From positions 1,100,282 to 1,164,281 of the forward strand of contig JADJGQ010000002.1 in the NCBI GenBank assembly GCA_016708025.1: 64,000 nt of DNA, read 5' to 3'. The position numbers were made by a program, and so were the translations under genes. The notes beneath the pieces are model-generated. The model saw only the letters and a list, made by a program, of their open reading frames with translations. It was not told where the DNA came from and did no database searches. Positions 51,539 to 60,497 of the stretch are shown here, in pieces. Each line of letters opens with the position of its first letter. Positions within the stretch are counted from its first letter, which is position 1. Origin of the DNA: a bacterium (GTDB taxonomy: Bacteria > Zixibacteria > MSB-5A5 > GN15 > FEB-12).

Positions 51539-52510
51539 ATGGTGCGGTTGAGAGGCCGATTGGAACAGCAGCCATATTCTCGCGAAACGATCTACCCGCA
51601 TCCCGGCGACACCCGCGAATTGTCGATCGACCGCTTCCGCTCAGACAGCGGCAACGACAATTTCCGCACCGTCTTCATGACCTGGGTATCGCTCTCCATT
51701 CTGGTGATCCTCTATCCCGGCATATCGCTGGCGGGGATCGGCGAGGATCCCACTATCCTGCTCAAATCGCTCGATTCGTTTATGCTGATGCTCCTCCTGG
51801 TCACGACCATCATTTTCCAGTGGGCGATCTTTTCGGTCAATTACCTTTCGGTCCGCACCGAAGGTACCGGGCTTGCGGGTATCGGCTTTACCAAATTCCG
51901 CGGGATCTATATTGCGTGGGGAGTTGCGTTTCTGCTGGCGGCAAACCTCTTGTTGGCGGGAGTCGCCTGGGTGTTGGGGCAGATCGGTATGCCGCTCTCC
52001 GGCGATGTTATCATGCTGGTCCCGACCGACCCGATAGGCAAAGTTGTCTGGGTGATGGTTTCGATCACGGCCGGTGTCTGCGAAGAGACCGCGTTTCGCG
52101 GCTACCTGATGACGCGCCTTCGCCTGGTCGGACGCATGAACTCATGGGTGATCCCGACGATCATTTCGGCGGTCGCGTTCGGCGCCTGTCACGCCTATCA
52201 GGGGATGCCCGGCTTTATCGCCATCACAATTTACGGAGCACTTTTTTCGATACTGTATATCCGGACCGGTTCTATCTGGCCGGGGATAATCGCGCACTCA
52301 CTGCAGGATCTCGGCGCCCTCATCTGGCCACTGACGATTCTGTCATCAGATAATCGTCTGCCTCAATGTATGCGAGGAGGCGGGCAACCTTTACCTGTCA
52401 TCCCAAGCCTTGCCCGGCAGTGCCCTGACACTTTGCGCGGCCGACGTCCGCGTCTGCCCGTTCACGTCAAGGCGTGGCGCTCCCCATCGCCTACGAGCGA
52501 CATTTCTTAG
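51539..52510 (+). CDS. CPBP-family intramembrane metalloprotease
   Basis: 323 residues. Six or so hydrophobic helices. The CPBP/Abi signature EExxxR is CEETAFRG (Glu182, Glu183, Arg187); further motif residues are His218 (FGACHAYQG) and His253 (IAHSLQD). These are the metal-binding and catalytic positions. Family members process prenylated or other membrane proteins, or work in bacteriocin self-immunity. From about residue 276 the protein changes character (CMRGGGQPLPVIPSL and on); this tail is made from intergenic repeat sequence, probably replacing the original C-terminus. No ribosome-binding site seen. Confidence 0.85.
   Translation: MVRLRGRLEQQPYSRETIYPHPGDTRELSIDRFRSDSGNDNFRTVFMTWVSLSILVILYPGISLAGIGEDPTILLKSLDSFMLMLLLVTTIIFQWAIFSVNYLSVRTEGTGLAGIGFTKFRGIYIAWGVAFLLAANLLLAGVAWVLGQIGMPLSGDVIMLVPTDPIGKVVWVMVSITAGVCEETAFRGYLMTRLRLVGRMNSWVIPTIISAVAFGACHAYQGMPGFIAITIYGALFSILYIRTGSIWPGIIAHSLQDLGALIWPLTILSSDNRLPQCMRGGGQPLPVIPSLARQCPDTLRGRRPRLPVHVKAWRSPSPTSDIS
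52436..52460. repeat. Family 2 palindrome inside the CPBP gene tail
   Basis: GCGCGGCCGACG-TCCG-CGTCTGCCCG, an imperfect copy of the GGCAGACG palindrome, in frame in the last 25 codons. Confidence 0.6.
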
Positions 52511-52524
52511 ATCAAGTTGAAAGC

Positions 52525-55263
52525 CTACCTCACCAGCACCATTTTCTTCGTCGAACTGAATTTCCCCGCTTCAAGACGATAGAAGTAGATTCCAGTACTG
52601 ACTCCGTTACCGTTCGCGTCGCGGCCATCCCACGTCACCCGATGTTCCCCCGCCGACAGCATCCCATCAACCAGTCGCGTCACTTCCTGTCCCAACAGAT
52701 TGTACACTGTCAATCGAACCGATGCGCGACTCGGCAACGTGAACGATATCTCAGTCGAGGGATTAAACGGATTCGGATAATTCTGCTTCAGCGCAAATTC
52801 CGATGGCAACCGCGGATCATCATCCTCGACATCGGTCGGCAGATAGAGATAAACATTCCCCCAGATCGCCGCGCCGGTCGCGCGCGGATCAACCCAGGTT
52901 GCCCAGAGCCGTCCATGCGAGGCCGCCATCGATGGCGCGCTCATATACTCCGGCGTCGTCACCGAAAACGGCAGACTGGCGGCCAGCGGCGCATACAGAT
53001 TACTGTAAATTCGATATCGTAGTTGACTGCTCCCACTGCGGCGGTCGAGCCATCCGGTCGTAACATACCCCTGTTCATCGAAATCAACCGTCGGCTGACT
53101 TGGATTCGCGGCAATATTATCCGAAACCAATGTTGCTACCTGAAGTATCGCGCTCGCGCGGCTGATGATTGTCAGGTAAAGCTCCTTGGTTGCCAGTCCC
53201 GAAGTAGTCCAGAGCAATCCGATAGCGCCGGAGTCGTTGATTGCCGCCGCCATCTCATCGATATTCGCACCACCCACAGTCGATGTATAGCCAAATGTCC
53301 CACCGGCGGTTTTGTCGGCATTGTACCATGCACCACGAACGCGCGGCGTCGTGCGGCCATTGTCGAGCCAGCAAACATAAAACCGATTCTGTGCATCCCG
53401 CCCGACATGCAGTTTGACTATCTGACTATCCGATGCCGATGTTGATATCAAAAACTCCGCGCCATCGATCTGTCCAGTGGAAGTCAGCCATCGGCCATAG
53501 ACCTGCGGCGATGAACCGCGGCTATCAATCCAGGCAACCAGGCCGCGACCGTTTTTCGCCAGTGCGGCGCGCGGCATCGTTTTTCCATCGCCGAGAGTTG
53601 AGTCAGATATCGTGAACTCATCCGATTTTGGGATACCATAGTCAGACAGATATCGCGCGAACACCCGCTGCCCCGGCACACCTGAGATCGCGCGCCCATC
53701 CACCCAAACAGCGATATTCACCGTGTCGCCATCCGCCGCGGAGGGTTCCGACTGGAGATTTGCGCCGGAGTCACCATTCAATTTGCGATTTGGTCCGACC
53801 GGAGTCGCAGTATGCGCGACCAGTTGCGCGAAAATATCGCCGCCATCGTTCCGTCGATCCGCAAAAACCACCAGATCGTACCAATCGGTGACCGAAACCA
53901 CCGAGGGTGAACTTGCCGGCGCTCCTTGCGTATCGTCATTCAGCGTGCGCGGCGAAACCATCAACTGCCCACCGAGAGAATCAAACTGATGAAAAAAGAT
54001 ATCTGCATCATCGGCGCTGAATTCGGTCCAGCCTATCCCAAAACGATTCGCCGAGAAGAACTCCACCGCGGGAGACCAACGCTGTCCAACCGATGGGCTA
54101 TACAGATCGAGAATCCCGGTCAACGGAAGCAGACTGGTGGAGTACCGTCGCGCGACAATCGCGATCTCAGCACCATAACTTCCCCATCCGGCCAGCAGTT
54201 GACCATTCGGCGTGACTGTCAGATCAAGATCCCAGGCGGCGATAGCACCATCCCCCGCCGAAGCCATCACATTGCTCCCAGTCAAACCGGTAGTCGGGTT
54301 GAATGTCTGAAGGTAAACTTCCTGACCATCGCGAAGGTCGATCCACCCGATCGTGTAATGTCCGGTGGCCGAATATCCGATCTGCGGAGTAAATTGCAGC
54401 GAATCAGCCGCGGAAGGTGGGACGATCGTAAACTCAGCGGCAACAGCGGTTCCTGCGCCGGTATATTGTCGCACATACAGATCAGCATCGACCGACCGGT
54501 AATCTTCCCACGCGATCAGGTAGCCGGAATTCGGCTGGACCGCAACCTCAGGCGCCCAATGCGCATTGCTGGCAGCGTCAGAATTGACAATCGTTGGCGA
54601 GATAACCGAAACACCAGTATTCGAGTATATCCGCATCTGAATTGTGTTACCGCTGATATCGTAATTCTCCCAGACGACCACGAGTCGGCCATCGGGGTAG
54701 ATATCAACATCATACAGTCCGGCGAATGCACCATTGGTCGTATCGTTGACCAGAAACGGTGCCAGATCAACTGCCAGCGCGCTGGTGTAGCGCGCACCAT
54801 AAAGCAATCCATTGGTGCGGTCGCGATAGAAAAGAAAAACGCGCCCCGATGTATCCACCGCTATTTTCGGATCAACTATCTCTGCGCCGACTGTCGACCC
54901 GATCATCATCTGATTCGCGCCGGAGAGCGAACCAAGAGAATCAACTAACTGCAGGAATATCTTTTTCGCCCCATCCCGTTCATCCTGCCAGACCGTCACC
55001 CACTGACCGTTTTTCATTTTGGCCACTGAGACAACATCCTGGGTAAAATGAGCAGGAGAGCCGATCTCGGAGATCCGAAGGTCAACGGCCGCAGGAGAGA
55101 CGAGACTGGACTGTCCGATTGCGGTAAGGGTGGCGCGACTGTCCGGATTCGGGACAGTGACCTGTTCCTGATGTTGCCTCGCTCGTTCTGCCGAGGAAAG
55201 CGCGGCCTGTGTAACCGAGGGTATAACCAGAAAGAAGAGGATCAGATTTCTCAATAGAAACAT
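52525..55263 (-). CDS. Secreted protein with WxDxR repeats and C-terminal sorting domain
   Basis: 912 residues from ATG 55263. Signal peptide FLLRNLILFFLVIPSVTQAA. At least eight repeating units end in a W-x-D-x-R motif followed by a beta strand and a Gln/Arg: VTVWQDERDGAKKIFLQLVD, IAWEDYRSVDADLYVRQYTG, IGWIDLRDGQEVYLQTF, VVFADRRNDGGDIFAQLVA, AVWVDGRAISGV, VAWIDSRGSSPQVYGRW, TGWLDRRSGSSQLRYRIYSN and ATWVDPRATGAAIWGNVYLY. These look like a beta-propeller-type blade. The C-terminus FALKQNYPNPFNPSTEISF and GQEVTRLVDG with an SSTKKMVLVR end is a T9SS-type A sorting/FlgD-like domain. Probably secreted by type IX-like or equivalent secretion. Confidence 0.82.
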   Translation of the reverse strand: MFLLRNLILFFLVIPSVTQAALSSAERARQHQEQVTVPNPDSRATLTAIGQSSLVSPAAVDLRISEIGSPAHFTQDVVSVAKMKNGQWVTVWQDERDGAKKIFLQLVDSLGSLSGANQMMIGSTVGAEIVDPKIAVDTSGRVFLFYRDRTNGLLYGARYTSALAVDLAPFLVNDTTNGAFAGLYDVDIYPDGRLVVVWENYDISGNTIQMRIYSNTGVSVISPTIVNSDAASNAHWAPEVAVQPNSGYLIAWEDYRSVDADLYVRQYTGAGTAVAAEFTIVPPSAADSLQFTPQIGYSATGHYTIGWIDLRDGQEVYLQTFNPTTGLTGSNVMASAGDGAIAAWDLDLTVTPNGQLLAGWGSYGAEIAIVARRYSTSLLPLTGILDLYSPSVGQRWSPAVEFFSANRFGIGWTEFSADDADIFFHQFDSLGGQLMVSPRTLNDDTQGAPASSPSVVSVTDWYDLVVFADRRNDGGDIFAQLVAHTATPVGPNRKLNGDSGANLQSEPSAADGDTVNIAVWVDGRAISGVPGQRVFARYLSDYGIPKSDEFTISDSTLGDGKTMPRAALAKNGRGLVAWIDSRGSSPQVYGRWLTSTGQIDGAEFLISTSASDSQIVKLHVGRDAQNRFYVCWLDNGRTTPRVRGAWYNADKTAGGTFGYTSTVGGANIDEMAAAINDSGAIGLLWTTSGLATKELYLTIISRASAILQVATLVSDNIAANPSQPTVDFDEQGYVTTGWLDRRSGSSQLRYRIYSNLYAPLAASLPFSVTTPEYMSAPSMAASHGRLWATWVDPRATGAAIWGNVYLYLPTDVEDDDPRLPSEFALKQNYPNPFNPSTEISFTLPSRASVRLTVYNLLGQEVTRLVDGMLSAGEHRVTWDGRDANGNGVSTGIYFYRLEAGKFSSTKKMVLVR

Positions 55264-55664
55264 TGACCACCACACCTTTTGCGCTTGGATAATTGTCGTA
55301 GGGCAATTGCCCCGCTCCGGGCTCCCCGAGGTTTGGCACCGAAGCCGTAACTTATTGTGAGGGCATCACATAATAGGCTCCAGAACCGAATCGAGCAAGC
55401 TAATAATAGTATCGGCATTGCGGGAGTAAGTTGCAGCGCAATTACTTGGACCCACCTAATTGAATGCCGCGCAAATCTTTGGCGCAACTTTGGCCCCGCC
55501 CAGTCGTACTCTAAGCTAAAGGATAACAGGCGGCTTGCATTGGCGGCCGCTGGGAAAGTCGATTTGAAACTATGTCGCTGACGGAAAATGTACCATCCTC
55601 CGGACTTGAGCACCCCTGGGATAGCGGGTCCGGTGATGGAAGAAAAGGATAGTCCAGGCATACT
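55264..55664. other. Intergenic region between divergent genes
   Basis: 401 bp between the sorting-domain gene (minus) and the coiled-coil/DUF4097-like gene (plus). No coding frame with a ribosome-binding site, no repeat copy recognised. Confidence 0.4.
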
Positions 55665-57596
55665 ATGAGCATGCGTATTCAAAATCGAGTTGCAGGACAG
55701 GGAGTGATTCTGGTTCTCCTCTTCGCGCTGGTGACGCCGGTCGCGATCTGGGCACAACCCGCTCCACCGCCGACCCCTTCATTTGAGGAACGCGCGCGCA
55801 AGAAAACCACACTCGACCGCGAATCGAAAGAGGTCGCGGATGAATACGCCGATATCCTGGTTGAACTCAATTCGCTGATCGCCGACTATCGCGAATATCT
55901 CTCGGAATCAGATTCCAAAACGATCACCAAATATCTCGCCAAACTGGATAATCTCAATGACAATCTCGATCGTCGTCTGTATGTGAAAGATCGCGACCAG
56001 TTGGTGATCGATCTGACCGCGCATGTCGAGGATCTGGAGAAGATCGAGCAGTACATAGAAGAATCTGAGGAGATCTTCCCGATTCGCATTCTCAAACTGG
56101 TCAGCAGTTTGGGGCGTGATTTCTCCAACATCAATGATCTGTTGCAGGATGATCTGGTAGAGCGCCTGGCCGAGGTGCGAGCCAACCAGAGAGATCTCCA
56201 GGCCACGATCGACGAATTACTCGATGGAATGATGGGGGAAGAACGCGGCGGCCACCCCGTTATTGTCACTATCCCGAGAATCAATGAAAAGGCGATCCAG
56301 GAGATGCAGGAGCAGGCCGAGGCGATGGCGGATCAGGCGGCCAAACTGGCCGAAAAATCAGCCAAGGCGAAATCCAAATCCTCCGGCAAAACCAATGAGT
56401 CTCCGATCATTATCGATCTTTCGGATTTCGATGAAAGCGATTTTGTCTGGGCCGGCTCTGGTACCTCCAAAGAGATCGAGGATACCCTTCAGGTCACCAA
56501 CCCGCGCCTGCCGATCAGGATCAATAATCAACTGGGCGCCGTGACTGTATCGGGCACGACCTCCAAACAGATCATTGCCAAACTGACCGCCGAGATCTCC
56601 GCCGACTCCCGTTCGCAGGAGAAAAAGCTCCTTTCCGAGATCGAATTGAAACTGGAATCCGTTCCCGGCGGCTATGCCATTACCGCCACCGCCCCCCGAC
56701 AGGGAAGAATCAACAACGACTGCCGCATCATCAGCAATTCACTCGAAGTCTTTCTGCCGTCGAGCAACCCGGTCGTGGTGAACAGCTCCTTTGGCTCGGT
56801 GACAGTTGCCGACCTGAACAGCGGTGTAGAGATAGAGGCCAATTACGCGCCGGTCGAGGTTGATGGTGTCAAGGGAGGCGTGACAGTCTCCAACAATATG
56901 GGGCAGATCGAACTGATGAACTGCAGCGGGCCGATCCGGGTGAAAAACGGATACGCGCCGATCGTGCTCGAGGCATGTACCGGCCAGCTCAGTATTGAAA
57001 ATTCCTATAGCGAAGTTGGCCTCGATGGTTGCTCCGGTGAAACGGTCGTGCGCAACTCGGGCGTCGTGAAAATCACCGACCATACCGGCAATGTGCGCAT
57101 CAGCAACTCGTTCGGTCCGATCGATGTCGATGGTCTCGCCGGAAATCTGATCGCGGCTAACCAATTCCAGCCCCTCTCCGTTCGTGATATCAAGGGGACG
57201 GTCTCGGTCGAGAATGCCAACTCCAATATCGATCTCGCCAATATCAGCGGCCAACTGACCGCCACCAATAAATTCGGTTTGATCCAGGCCGAGGATCTGG
57301 CCGGTCCCGTCCATCTCAACAATCAGAACGGCAATATCTATCTTGAGATGGATGACCGCTTTAAGGGGAGCTCGTGGGTGCAGACCAGCTTTGGCAATGT
57401 TGAACTCATTATTTCCGAAAGATCGAATTTCTGGGTGAAGGCCAAAACCACCTTTGGCGAGATAGTCAGTGACATTCCATTCAAACTCGATGATTTCGGC
57501 ACGGGCAAGTCAGGCTCCTTCAAACTTGGTCGGGCGAGCGATTCGCTCACGATCAACGGCCAAAACACCACCATTACCATCAGCGGCTCGAAATAA
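55665..57596 (+). CDS. Exported coiled-coil protein with DUF4097-like beta-solenoid
   Basis: 643 residues from ATG 55665; a second ATG two codons later. Signal peptide VILVLLFALVTPVAIWAQ. Residues 40-190 are helical and charged (coiled coil; EYADILVELNSLIADYREYL). Residues 200-245 are a Lys/Ala-rich linker. From about 265 a repeating beta-solenoid of 20-25 residue rungs begins: NQLGAVTVSGTTSKQIIAKL, PVVVNSSFGSVTVADLNSGV, PVEVDGVKGGVTVSNNMGQI, PIRVKNGYAPIVLEACTGQL. This is the DUF4097/head-GIN-type fold. The protein may be a periplasmic scaffold or adhesin. A bidirectional terminator follows. Confidence 0.75.
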   Translation: MSMRIQNRVAGQGVILVLLFALVTPVAIWAQPAPPPTPSFEERARKKTTLDRESKEVADEYADILVELNSLIADYREYLSESDSKTITKYLAKLDNLNDNLDRRLYVKDRDQLVIDLTAHVEDLEKIEQYIEESEEIFPIRILKLVSSLGRDFSNINDLLQDDLVERLAEVRANQRDLQATIDELLDGMMGEERGGHPVIVTIPRINEKAIQEMQEQAEAMADQAAKLAEKSAKAKSKSSGKTNESPIIIDLSDFDESDFVWAGSGTSKEIEDTLQVTNPRLPIRINNQLGAVTVSGTTSKQIIAKLTAEISADSRSQEKKLLSEIELKLESVPGGYAITATAPRQGRINNDCRIISNSLEVFLPSSNPVVVNSSFGSVTVADLNSGVEIEANYAPVEVDGVKGGVTVSNNMGQIELMNCSGPIRVKNGYAPIVLEACTGQLSIENSYSEVGLDGCSGETVVRNSGVVKITDHTGNVRISNSFGPIDVDGLAGNLIAANQFQPLSVRDIKGTVSVENANSNIDLANISGQLTATNKFGLIQAEDLAGPVHLNNQNGNIYLEMDDRFKGSSWVQTSFGNVELIISERSNFWVKAKTTFGEIVSDIPFKLDDFGTGKSGSFKLGRASDSLTINGQNTTITISGSK

Positions 57597-57624
57597 CTCT
57601 TCTGATCGATACAATACCATAAAG

Positions 57625-57653
57625 AAACAGCCGGTCTTGCGACCGGCTGTTTT
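57625..57653. terminator. Bidirectional terminator between convergent genes
   Basis: AAACAGCCGGTC, loop TTGC, GACCGGCTGTTT then TGAT. The 12 bp stem with A- and T-rich flanks serves the plus-strand gene and the HDOD gene. Confidence 0.85.
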
Positions 57654-57681
57654 GATATCTGCCGTGAGGGGAGAGGTTAAC

Positions 57682-59007
57682 TCAGGCGACCGGCTCTTTG
57701 GTCATCGTGGTCTCGAGCTTCTCAAGTTGCTTTTTCAGCTTGGCCTCGATATCCAGAATGTACGTTTCCGCGTGATAGACCGTCGTGTCGAAACTGGCCA
57801 GATTCTTGAGCTCTTCCATCACCGAACTGATCGTATTGACGCCGTTGGTGATGATCCCCATTGCCGATCGAAGTTGCCCGGTCTGGTCCTGGATCGTCCC
57901 TTTGTTGATCGCGTACTCGATCAACTGTGCCCGCCCGAGAATAGTGGCGGTCGCGTTATTCATGTAATGATTGAATGTCGCCGTGATCGTCTTGAGTGAT
58001 TCCAGCGCCAGCTTTTTCATCTGGTCGCGGGCGATCTGCTGCTGCATCAGCCGATTTTCGCGAAGCAAGTTCTCAGTCGTGATATACTGCTCGAACAGCA
58101 GACGGTTGGCCTCGAACAGAAGTTCGTCGGTCGAGCCGATCTCGATTTCCAGGAATTTCGCCTCGGCTATCGTCCGGGTCGGCAACTGCTCTTCGATCCG
58201 GTTGAGCGCATCAGTCGTAAAGCCGAGCGAGGCCCGCACCGTATCTTTATTTTCATGCGCAAATGTCAGTTCTTTCGGACGTCCCTCGGCGATCGCAAAT
58301 CGCGAGATCAAATTGGCAAGGTTGACCGCCTGGCTCAGGCCTATCTCGCTCCGGTTGGCAGAATCAGGCGGGAATACCAGGTGGTGCATCCCGACCGCTT
58401 CGCAGATCTTGACCGGAATATTCCACTGTTCCAGCAGGAATTTCCCGACTCGGGCATGGTTGGTCCCCCAGAGCTGCTCTTCCAGCTCGACCAGATTCTC
58501 ACCCTGCTGAACCTGCTGCCAGATCTGACGGTACTTTTCGGGGAAAGAGTTTTCGAGTACCAGGATACCTATGTCATGCAACAGGCCGGCGACAAACGCT
58601 TCTTCGGATGGCTTTTTCCCGAGCGCCTCATAGATCATCCGGGAGCCGATCGCCACCTCCAACGAGTGACGCCAGAAGCGTGTCCGATTGATCTGCGTTT
58701 TCCAGTCTCCCACCAGCTTGTAGACCGAGGATGAGAGGGTCAGCGCAGTGACTGTCCGCATCCCGAGGGTGACCACCGCCTGGGTGACGGTAGAGATATT
58801 CCGGCCAGCGCCGTAATAGGGAGAATTGGCGATACGCAATACCTTGGCAGTCATCGCCGGGTCGCGCATCAATACTTTGGCCAGTTCCTGCGAAGAACTG
58901 TCCTCTTCGCGCGTCACCCGAAGGACCTCCGCAAGCGTCTGCGGGAGCGAGGTCAACTCCTTGTGGTCGCTCAGGATCTTGGCAAAAATGTCTGTTTGCA
59001 TAGCCAT
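57682..59007 (-). CDS. HDOD-domain protein with degenerate histidine-kinase-like dimerisation region
   Basis: 441 residues. Residues 15-205 are an HDOD domain (RDPAMTAKVLRIANSPYYGA, AVVTLGMRTVTALTLSSSVY, AFVAGLLHDIGILVLENSFP). HDOD proteins act in signalling, often with c-di-GMP or chemosensory circuits. After a linker with coiled-coil character (EANRLLFEQYITTENLLREN) comes a region like the HisKA dimerisation helix: TITATFNHYMNNATATILGR, resembling the H-box FxHxxNNxLTxIxG, with His present. No HATPase (N, G1, G2) domain follows. So it may be an acceptor or dimerisation module only. Confidence 0.83.
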   Translation of the reverse strand: MAMQTDIFAKILSDHKELTSLPQTLAEVLRVTREEDSSSQELAKVLMRDPAMTAKVLRIANSPYYGAGRNISTVTQAVVTLGMRTVTALTLSSSVYKLVGDWKTQINRTRFWRHSLEVAIGSRMIYEALGKKPSEEAFVAGLLHDIGILVLENSFPEKYRQIWQQVQQGENLVELEEQLWGTNHARVGKFLLEQWNIPVKICEAVGMHHLVFPPDSANRSEIGLSQAVNLANLISRFAIAEGRPKELTFAHENKDTVRASLGFTTDALNRIEEQLPTRTIAEAKFLEIEIGSTDELLFEANRLLFEQYITTENLLRENRLMQQQIARDQMKKLALESLKTITATFNHYMNNATATILGRAQLIEYAINKGTIQDQTGQLRSAMGIITNGVNTISSVMEELKNLASFDTTVYHAETYILDIEAKLKKQLEKLETTMTKEPVA

Positions 59008-59091
59008 AGGTCGGTACTGGATATATCGGCCATTTGGCCAACTAATTAAGTCTTCCTTCCACTGTGACGGGGGGATACGGGGAGATTTCCC

Positions 59092-59121
59092 AAAAGAAAG
59101 AGGGGCACCTGTGGTGCCCCT
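59092..59121 (-). terminator. Terminator of the dockerin protein gene
   Basis: On the minus strand GGGGCACC, ACA, GGTGCCCC followed by TCTTTCTTTT. Short but strong stem. Confidence 0.75.
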
Positions 59122-59133
59122 TCTTGAAACTGC

Positions 59134-60306
59134 CTAGTAGCAGACCGGCAAGGATTGGGTGAACCCCAATAAATAGGCTATGATCATAGAAAGGTCAGTC
59201 AGGTCAACCAGGCCGTTGCAGTTGACATCCCCCGGCGGATAGTTGATCGGGGGGCCGACCGCGAAGCTGACCGGAATATCCGCCTGTGGCGTGATCACCC
59301 CGAACATCGAAGTGGCATTCTGCACCTGCACGGCGCTGGTGTAGATCCCTTCAGGCAGGGTCAGAGCATCGGCGGTCACATGAACCGTAACCGGGGTGGT
59401 CAAACTCCCTGTCGGTAATCCAAGCAATTTCACCCATGGATCGACCGCTGAGAGATCAAAACTGATCGCCCCACCGCTCGAGCTGAACGTAACCGACAGC
59501 GTATCTCTGGACGGCTTTCCGGCGGCAGAGCTGAATGCCAGACTGGTCACCGAAACTTCCAGGGTATCCGGCGGGAACTGATACTCGTAGTAGACGATCG
59601 TCGGTACTACCAGATCGCCACCGCGGGAAATACAGATCCGTCGAAACTCATCGATCTGATTTTCAACGAGCATCAAATCGGCGCCGGTTGAGCCAGGGGT
59701 CACCCGACCAAATTCGATCCAGAATAGATCCTGCGCTCCCGCGAGAATGTCATTCTCAGTATATTTTGCGAATCCCGCGTTCGGGAGGGTCCGATCTGAA
59801 TTCCAATAATGAATGACGCCAAAACCCTGATTTGCTTTGTAGAAGTTACCGGAAATATATCTGAACCCGCCGTTACTACCTGGCATCATCCCAAGAAAAA
59901 CGCAATAACCGGCTGCCCCGGGCAGCAAATTCCCCTTTATGGCCATTCTAACGGAATTGATGCCGTCGGGCACCGAGGTCAGTCGCGGAATAAACAGGGT
60001 GTCATCGGATGATGGCGCGAAGCTGTATGTCTGCGATGGCGAACAATCGTATACTCCGTTCGGGTATGTTATGAACAGGTTTTCGACTATTCTGACAACG
60101 TCACCGTGGGCAACCCCGGCGCGATCGTCCATGTCCATCTGCCAGTTCCAGGGTGCTCCTCCAAAGTACAGGTAATCGAGGAGATAGGAGATGTCGCCGA
60201 TGTCAATGGTCGAACCGCCGTTGGCATTCCCGCACTCCTGAGCTTCGACCGGAACGACAAAGAGGAGAATGAGTAATGCGGCGAACATAACTCTGTGTAG
60301 ATACAT
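59134..60306 (-). CDS. Secreted protein with N- and C-terminal dockerin-like repeats
   Basis: 390 residues from ATG 60306 (AGGGGCGG upstream). Signal peptide YLHRVMFAALLILLFVVPVE. It begins with a dockerin-like unit (CGNANGGSTIDIGDISYLLD) and ends with a complete one, NYPPGDVNCNGLVDLTDLSM and IIAYLLGFTQ. The middle is beta-rich, with an Ig-like segment LTSVPDGINSVRMAIKGNLL and a DUF-like beta stretch ITFDLSAVDPWVKL-type (SAVDPWVKLLGLPTGSLTTP). No cohesin partner in the window. Likely secreted; similar proteins are numerous in Zixibacteria genomes. Function unknown. Confidence 0.75.
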   Translation of the reverse strand: MYLHRVMFAALLILLFVVPVEAQECGNANGGSTIDIGDISYLLDYLYFGGAPWNWQMDMDDRAGVAHGDVVRIVENLFITYPNGVYDCSPSQTYSFAPSSDDTLFIPRLTSVPDGINSVRMAIKGNLLPGAAGYCVFLGMMPGSNGGFRYISGNFYKANQGFGVIHYWNSDRTLPNAGFAKYTENDILAGAQDLFWIEFGRVTPGSTGADLMLVENQIDEFRRICISRGGDLVVPTIVYYEYQFPPDTLEVSVTSLAFSSAAGKPSRDTLSVTFSSSGGAISFDLSAVDPWVKLLGLPTGSLTTPVTVHVTADALTLPEGIYTSAVQVQNATSMFGVITPQADIPVSFAVGPPINYPPGDVNCNGLVDLTDLSMIIAYLLGFTQSLPVCY

Positions 60307-60497
60307 GATCCGCCCCTTTCCTGTGTTATTTCGCAACCAGAAAGCCAAACCCCCGCGAACAGAATGCTCCCGGTAGCGTGGCATTTATCTTCTATCTATA
60401 AATTAAATAACGTGACTGAGAATAGCCTGAATTACAGGAATAAAATAGAACACAATATCCATGATGTCAAGGGGAAAAGGAGGAAGCTGGTCAACGG

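Noticed and set aside
53926..54948. 340-residue plus-strand frame inside the WxDxR protein gene
   Set aside because: Arg/Ile-rich antisense translation; the minus-strand protein has repeats and a sorting domain.
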